In this document: one piece after another, positions 61,940-64,000 of the stretch
Position numbering within the stretch: the first letter of the stretch is position 1
Layout of the letters: each line of letters starts with the position of its first letter
DNA from: Paenibacillus segetis
Lineage (GTDB): Bacteria > Bacillota > Bacilli > Paenibacillales > Paenibacillaceae
Assembly (NCBI RefSeq): GCF_014639155.1
Contig: NZ_BMFT01000002.1
Location: 248,001-312,000 of the forward strand
DNA: 64,000 bases
Reading direction: 5' to 3'
Program-made: the position numbers and the translations under genes
The notes under the pieces: model-generated
Told to the model about the DNA's origin: nothing
Database searches by the model: none
The model's input: the letters and a program-made list of their open reading frames with translations, nothing else

Positions 61940-62061
61940 TCGTATAACCTCGCAGCTGGGCAGAGCAGAATAGGGCGAGGGTTTCTACAGGAAGCCTTAT
62001 CTTCCTAACTACGATAATGAGGATGGAGTCATTTATCCTTATTACGCAGTTAGGATTTTTT
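61940..62061 (+). ncRNA. Purine-riboswitch-like leader with enlarged L2 and a terminator
   Basis: The core reads TATAA (61943-61947), a P2 stem CCTCGC/GCGAGG (61948-61953, 61975-61980), the diagnostic GTTTCTAC (61981-61988), a P3 stem AGGAAG/CTTCCT (61989-62006), and AACTACGA closing P1 with TCGT (61940-61943). The base at the specificity position is C, as in guanine/hypoxanthine types. L2 is about 21 bases instead of the usual 7, and L3 is 6. The terminator uses TCCTAACT (62003-62010) against AGTTAGGA (62048-62055) plus six T residues. It therefore competes with P3 and the J3/1 strand, suggesting that ligand turns the gene on. The rest of the 61816-62120 gap holds only the promoter and the ribosome site. 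Confidence 0.72.
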
Positions 62062-62120
62062 GCGTTTTTTAGACCTAATTGAGGAGATATTAAAGAGAAT
62101 ACTAAGGGGGATACCATCAT

Positions 62121-63068
62121 ATGAAATATTTATTATCGGTTTTGATTGGCGCTATTAGCTATGGCGTATTATCGACCATCGTTGTACTTGCCTACGGAGA
62201 AGGATATCAACTAGGCGAAGTGGTGGGTACACAGCTCTTAACGGGTTGTATTTTGGCCTGGATATTGGCCTGGTATACAAAGCAGCGTGAACAGCGTAAG
62301 GCAATGAAAGATAACGTTATATCAGCAAATGGGGGTAAGATATCGCCCAAGCTGACTTGGAAGCACAGATTACTGTTGATGTTGGCTGGAACACCGACCG
62401 CTATCACAGGTCTGCTCTATTATCAATCGCTTCGCTATATCCCAGCTTCACTGGCGATCATCTTATTATTCCAGTTCACGTGGATGAGTGTACTTATTCA
62501 AGCCGTAAGCAAACGCCAAAGACCCAATGGGGTCATGCTCTTTACCTTGGTATTATTGTTCGGAGGAACTATACTGGCAGCGGGAATTATAGAGCAAGGC
62601 GGTACGGAGTATCAGATGATTGGTATTGTGCTTGGACTACTCGCCGCTGTGAGTTATACATTGTTCATTCAAGTTAGCGGCAGAGCTGTATCGTGGGTGC
62701 ACCCTGCTTATCGTAGTGCTTGGATGATTACAGGTGGTCTAATTCTTGTCTTTATTTTGTTCCCACCTTACTTCTTGTTTAATGGTTTGTTATGGGGACA
62801 ATTATTATTATTCGGATTCTTACTGGGCTTGTTTGGCGCATTTATTCCCCCTGTATTATTTGCAGTTGGGGTGCCGCATATTGGAGAAAGTATGGCGGGC
62901 ATTCTTGGAGCCGCCGAGTTACCGGTTGCCGTTCTGTTATCCTCAATTGTTCTGCATGAACACGTGAGTATGCTGCAGTGGGCAGGAGTTGTTATCGTTT
63001 TGCTTGGGATTATGTTCCCAGAACTTTATAAGCTGAAAAAGGGTACCGTAAGGCGGGCAGCTACCTGA
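62121..63068 (+). CDS. EamA/DMT-family transporter under riboswitch control
   Basis: This 315-residue protein has about ten transmembrane helices in two EamA halves, with a hydrophilic loop (about residues 55-80) between helices two and three. Motifs include GLLYYQSLRYIPASLAIILL and GAAELPVAVLLSSIVLHEH. ATG follows AAGGGGG. The leader resembles a purine riboswitch, so export of a purine or nucleoside is a natural hypothesis, as the Bacillus PbuE pump is controlled by an adenine switch. The transporter family is different, and the substrate is not shown. Confidence 0.88.
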   Translation: MKYLLSVLIGAISYGVLSTIVVLAYGEGYQLGEVVGTQLLTGCILAWILAWYTKQREQRKAMKDNVISANGGKISPKLTWKHRLLLMLAGTPTAITGLLYYQSLRYIPASLAIILLFQFTWMSVLIQAVSKRQRPNGVMLFTLVLLFGGTILAAGIIEQGGTEYQMIGIVLGLLAAVSYTLFIQVSGRAVSWVHPAYRSAWMITGGLILVFILFPPYFLFNGLLWGQLLLFGFLLGLFGAFIPPVLFAVGVPHIGESMAGILGAAELPVAVLLSSIVLHEHVSMLQWAGVVIVLLGIMFPELYKLKKGTVRRAAT

Positions 63069-63166
63069 TATTAGCGATCAGGATGATGGGATCGATCCCG
63101 TATGGTCTTGCCCCACGATTTGTGATAATGTATGTAGAGTTAGATAGAAAAAGGAAGTGAGCTATA

Positions 63167-63523
63167 ATGATCAATATAACGATTCCAACACCGGATGTGA
63201 CCATTACAAAGCAGGTTAATCCTGAGCTTAGTCATATTTACGGATTTACCGATTTTCACCTGATCACGAGAGAACAGGGTGGAATATTTATGTTTTACAA
63301 CGACAAGGACGAATTATTGTTCGTTGGTAAAGCACGAAAATTAAGACCGCGCATTAAGAAGCATTTTGAGGATTCCGTATCGGTCATGAAACAGCATCGT
63401 GATGAAGTAACGAAAATTGAAGTTTGTATTGTTGAGGATCCCGTGGATAGAGAAATTTATGAAACGTACATCATCAATGAATTCAAGGCCAAATACAATG
63501 TGGACAAGGTGTTCTACAAGTAA
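63167..63523 (+). CDS. GIY-YIG-like small nuclease-domain protein, UvrC N-terminal type
   Basis: This 118-residue protein has a single domain related to the GIY-YIG module of UvrC. GGIFMFYNDKDELLFVGKAR carries the family's two strands, with GIF and FVG replacing GIY and YIG, then the helix KLRPRIKKHF with the catalytic-type Arg. The late Glu in IYETYIINEF is in the metal position. It may be a stand-alone nuclease of repair or mobile-element origin. AGGAAGTGAGC precedes the ATG. Confidence 0.82.
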   Translation: MINITIPTPDVTITKQVNPELSHIYGFTDFHLITREQGGIFMFYNDKDELLFVGKARKLRPRIKKHFEDSVSVMKQHRDEVTKIEVCIVEDPVDREIYETYIINEFKAKYNVDKVFYK

Positions 63524-63541
63524 ATATATTTGATAAGCAAG

Positions 63542-63586
63542 AAGCCCTAATGACGGTTAGAAATGACTATCATTAGGGCTTTTTTG
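63542..63586 (+). terminator. Terminator after the GIY-YIG gene
   Basis: AAGCCCTAATGA pairs with TCATTAGGGCTT and is followed by a T-tract. Confidence 0.9.
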
Positions 63587-63637
63587 AGCATAATAAAGCT
63601 TGGAGATCATATTTAACTTTAGGAGTGAACTGACAAC

Positions 63638-64000
63638 ATGCAATTGTTTCTTATTCGCCATGCAGATCCTGATTACTCGATAGATGATTTAACGGAATTT
63701 GGACATCAAGAAGCGGCAGCATTGGGCAAACGCATGGCTTCGATCGGTCTAGATAAGCTGTATGCTTCACCACTGGGGAGAGCGCAAACGACAGCGAGTT
63801 ATATTGCGAAAGAGACCGGGCTTACCATCAATACGGAATTATGGACTAGAGAATTAGAGTGGTCGGCAATTTCGATGGAAGGGAATAAGGCTCCCATTTG
63901 GGATTATCCCGGAGAGCAGATTCCTGAGGTATCATCAGGGATGCGGAAATGGGAGGATGAGAACGACTACTGGTTGAAGCAAGAAGAGTATCGAATGAGA
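63638..64000 (+). CDS. Histidine phosphatase family protein (partial, 3' end outside)
   Basis: The first 121 codons are present, from an ATG behind AGGAGTGA. The RHG-like active-site motif appears as MQLFLIRHADPD at the N-terminus, followed by LTEFGHQEAAALGKRM and LYASPLGRAQTTASYIA, the standard pattern of the phosphoglycerate mutase-like branch. The catalytic second His lies beyond the window edge, so activity cannot be judged. The product would be a cytoplasmic phosphatase of uncertain substrate. Confidence 0.9.
   Translation, partial: MQLFLIRHADPDYSIDDLTEFGHQEAAALGKRMASIGLDKLYASPLGRAQTTASYIAKETGLTINTELWTRELEWSAISMEGNKAPIWDYPGEQIPEVSSGMRKWEDENDYWLKQEEYRMR

Noticed and set aside
1..64000. 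CRISPR array, tRNA, rRNA, prophage or intact insertion sequence
   Set aside because: No regular spacer-repeat pattern, no cloverleaf or rRNA signature, and no transposase, integrase or phage structural gene was recognised.

Overview
The window reads as chromosome from a Gram-positive, spore-forming member of the Paenibacillaceae, most likely Paenibacillus. Supporting signs are the low-to-moderate G+C, strong AGGAGG-type ribosome sites with frequent GTG and TTG starts, LplB/YtcP-type carbohydrate permeases paired with a membrane-anchored AraC regulator, two secreted proteins with copper-amine-oxidase-like 'stalk' domains, a BceRSAB-type peptide-resistance module, a YtaF-like sporulation membrane protein, and a T-box leader. 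The species call is inference. No rRNA, tRNA, CRISPR array, phage or intact transposase was seen.

Layout: 1-14.4 kb is glycan utilisation. A ChbR-like AraC regulator diverges from a DUF1861-type protein and a GH38 alpha-mannosidase. A YtdP-like regulator follows, then a two-permease plus lipoprotein sugar ABC importer and a large secreted protein of unknown function. Cre-like half-palindromes precede the regulator and the importer. 14.4-17.2 kb holds a GNAT acetyltransferase, a decayed piece of a YesM-type histidine kinase, a TolB-like propeller, and a divergent MarR/quinone-reductase-like pair. 17.4-21 kb is a glycerate module (GntP permease, glycerate kinase, convergent CdaR). 21-25.6 kb is a BceRSAB antimicrobial-peptide module. 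25.6-28.4 kb has a saccharopine-dehydrogenase-like oxidoreductase, a MarR regulator and a ring-cleaving dioxygenase, with visible operator candidates. 28.5-41 kb is mixed: an RsiV-like secreted protein, a PIG-V-like mannosyltransferase, EamA/LysR, an XRE-DUF1232 protein, ytaF, an orphan-looking T-box, an XRE protein with a pentapeptide-repeat tail, an NlpC/P60 hydrolase, an esterase lipoprotein, a PQQ-propeller lipoprotein and a large XRE protein.

41-46.2 kb is a Fur-type iron locus: a ferredoxin-NADP-type reductase diverges from a FecE-SBP-FecCD-FecCD siderophore importer, with two Fur boxes between them. 46.2-55 kb carries VanZ-RDD, sulfatase, an OmpR/histidine kinase pair, SET, lipoprotein and M28 peptidase genes. 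It is peppered with a GGGACAGG..CCTTGTCCC repeat that repeatedly abuts stop codons. 55.3-61.8 kb is a compact exopolysaccharide operon: a tandem NodB lipoprotein, a UDP-sugar dehydrogenase, a PilZ-GT2 synthase and a NodB-like membrane protein. 61.8-63.1 kb is a purine-riboswitch-like leader with an unusual L2 loop in front of an EamA transporter. A GIY-YIG protein and a truncated histidine phosphatase close the window.

The most interesting signals are the unusual purine-type riboswitch, the stop-codon-associated repeat family, the T-box that seems to have lost its gene, and the PilZ-controlled polysaccharide operon.
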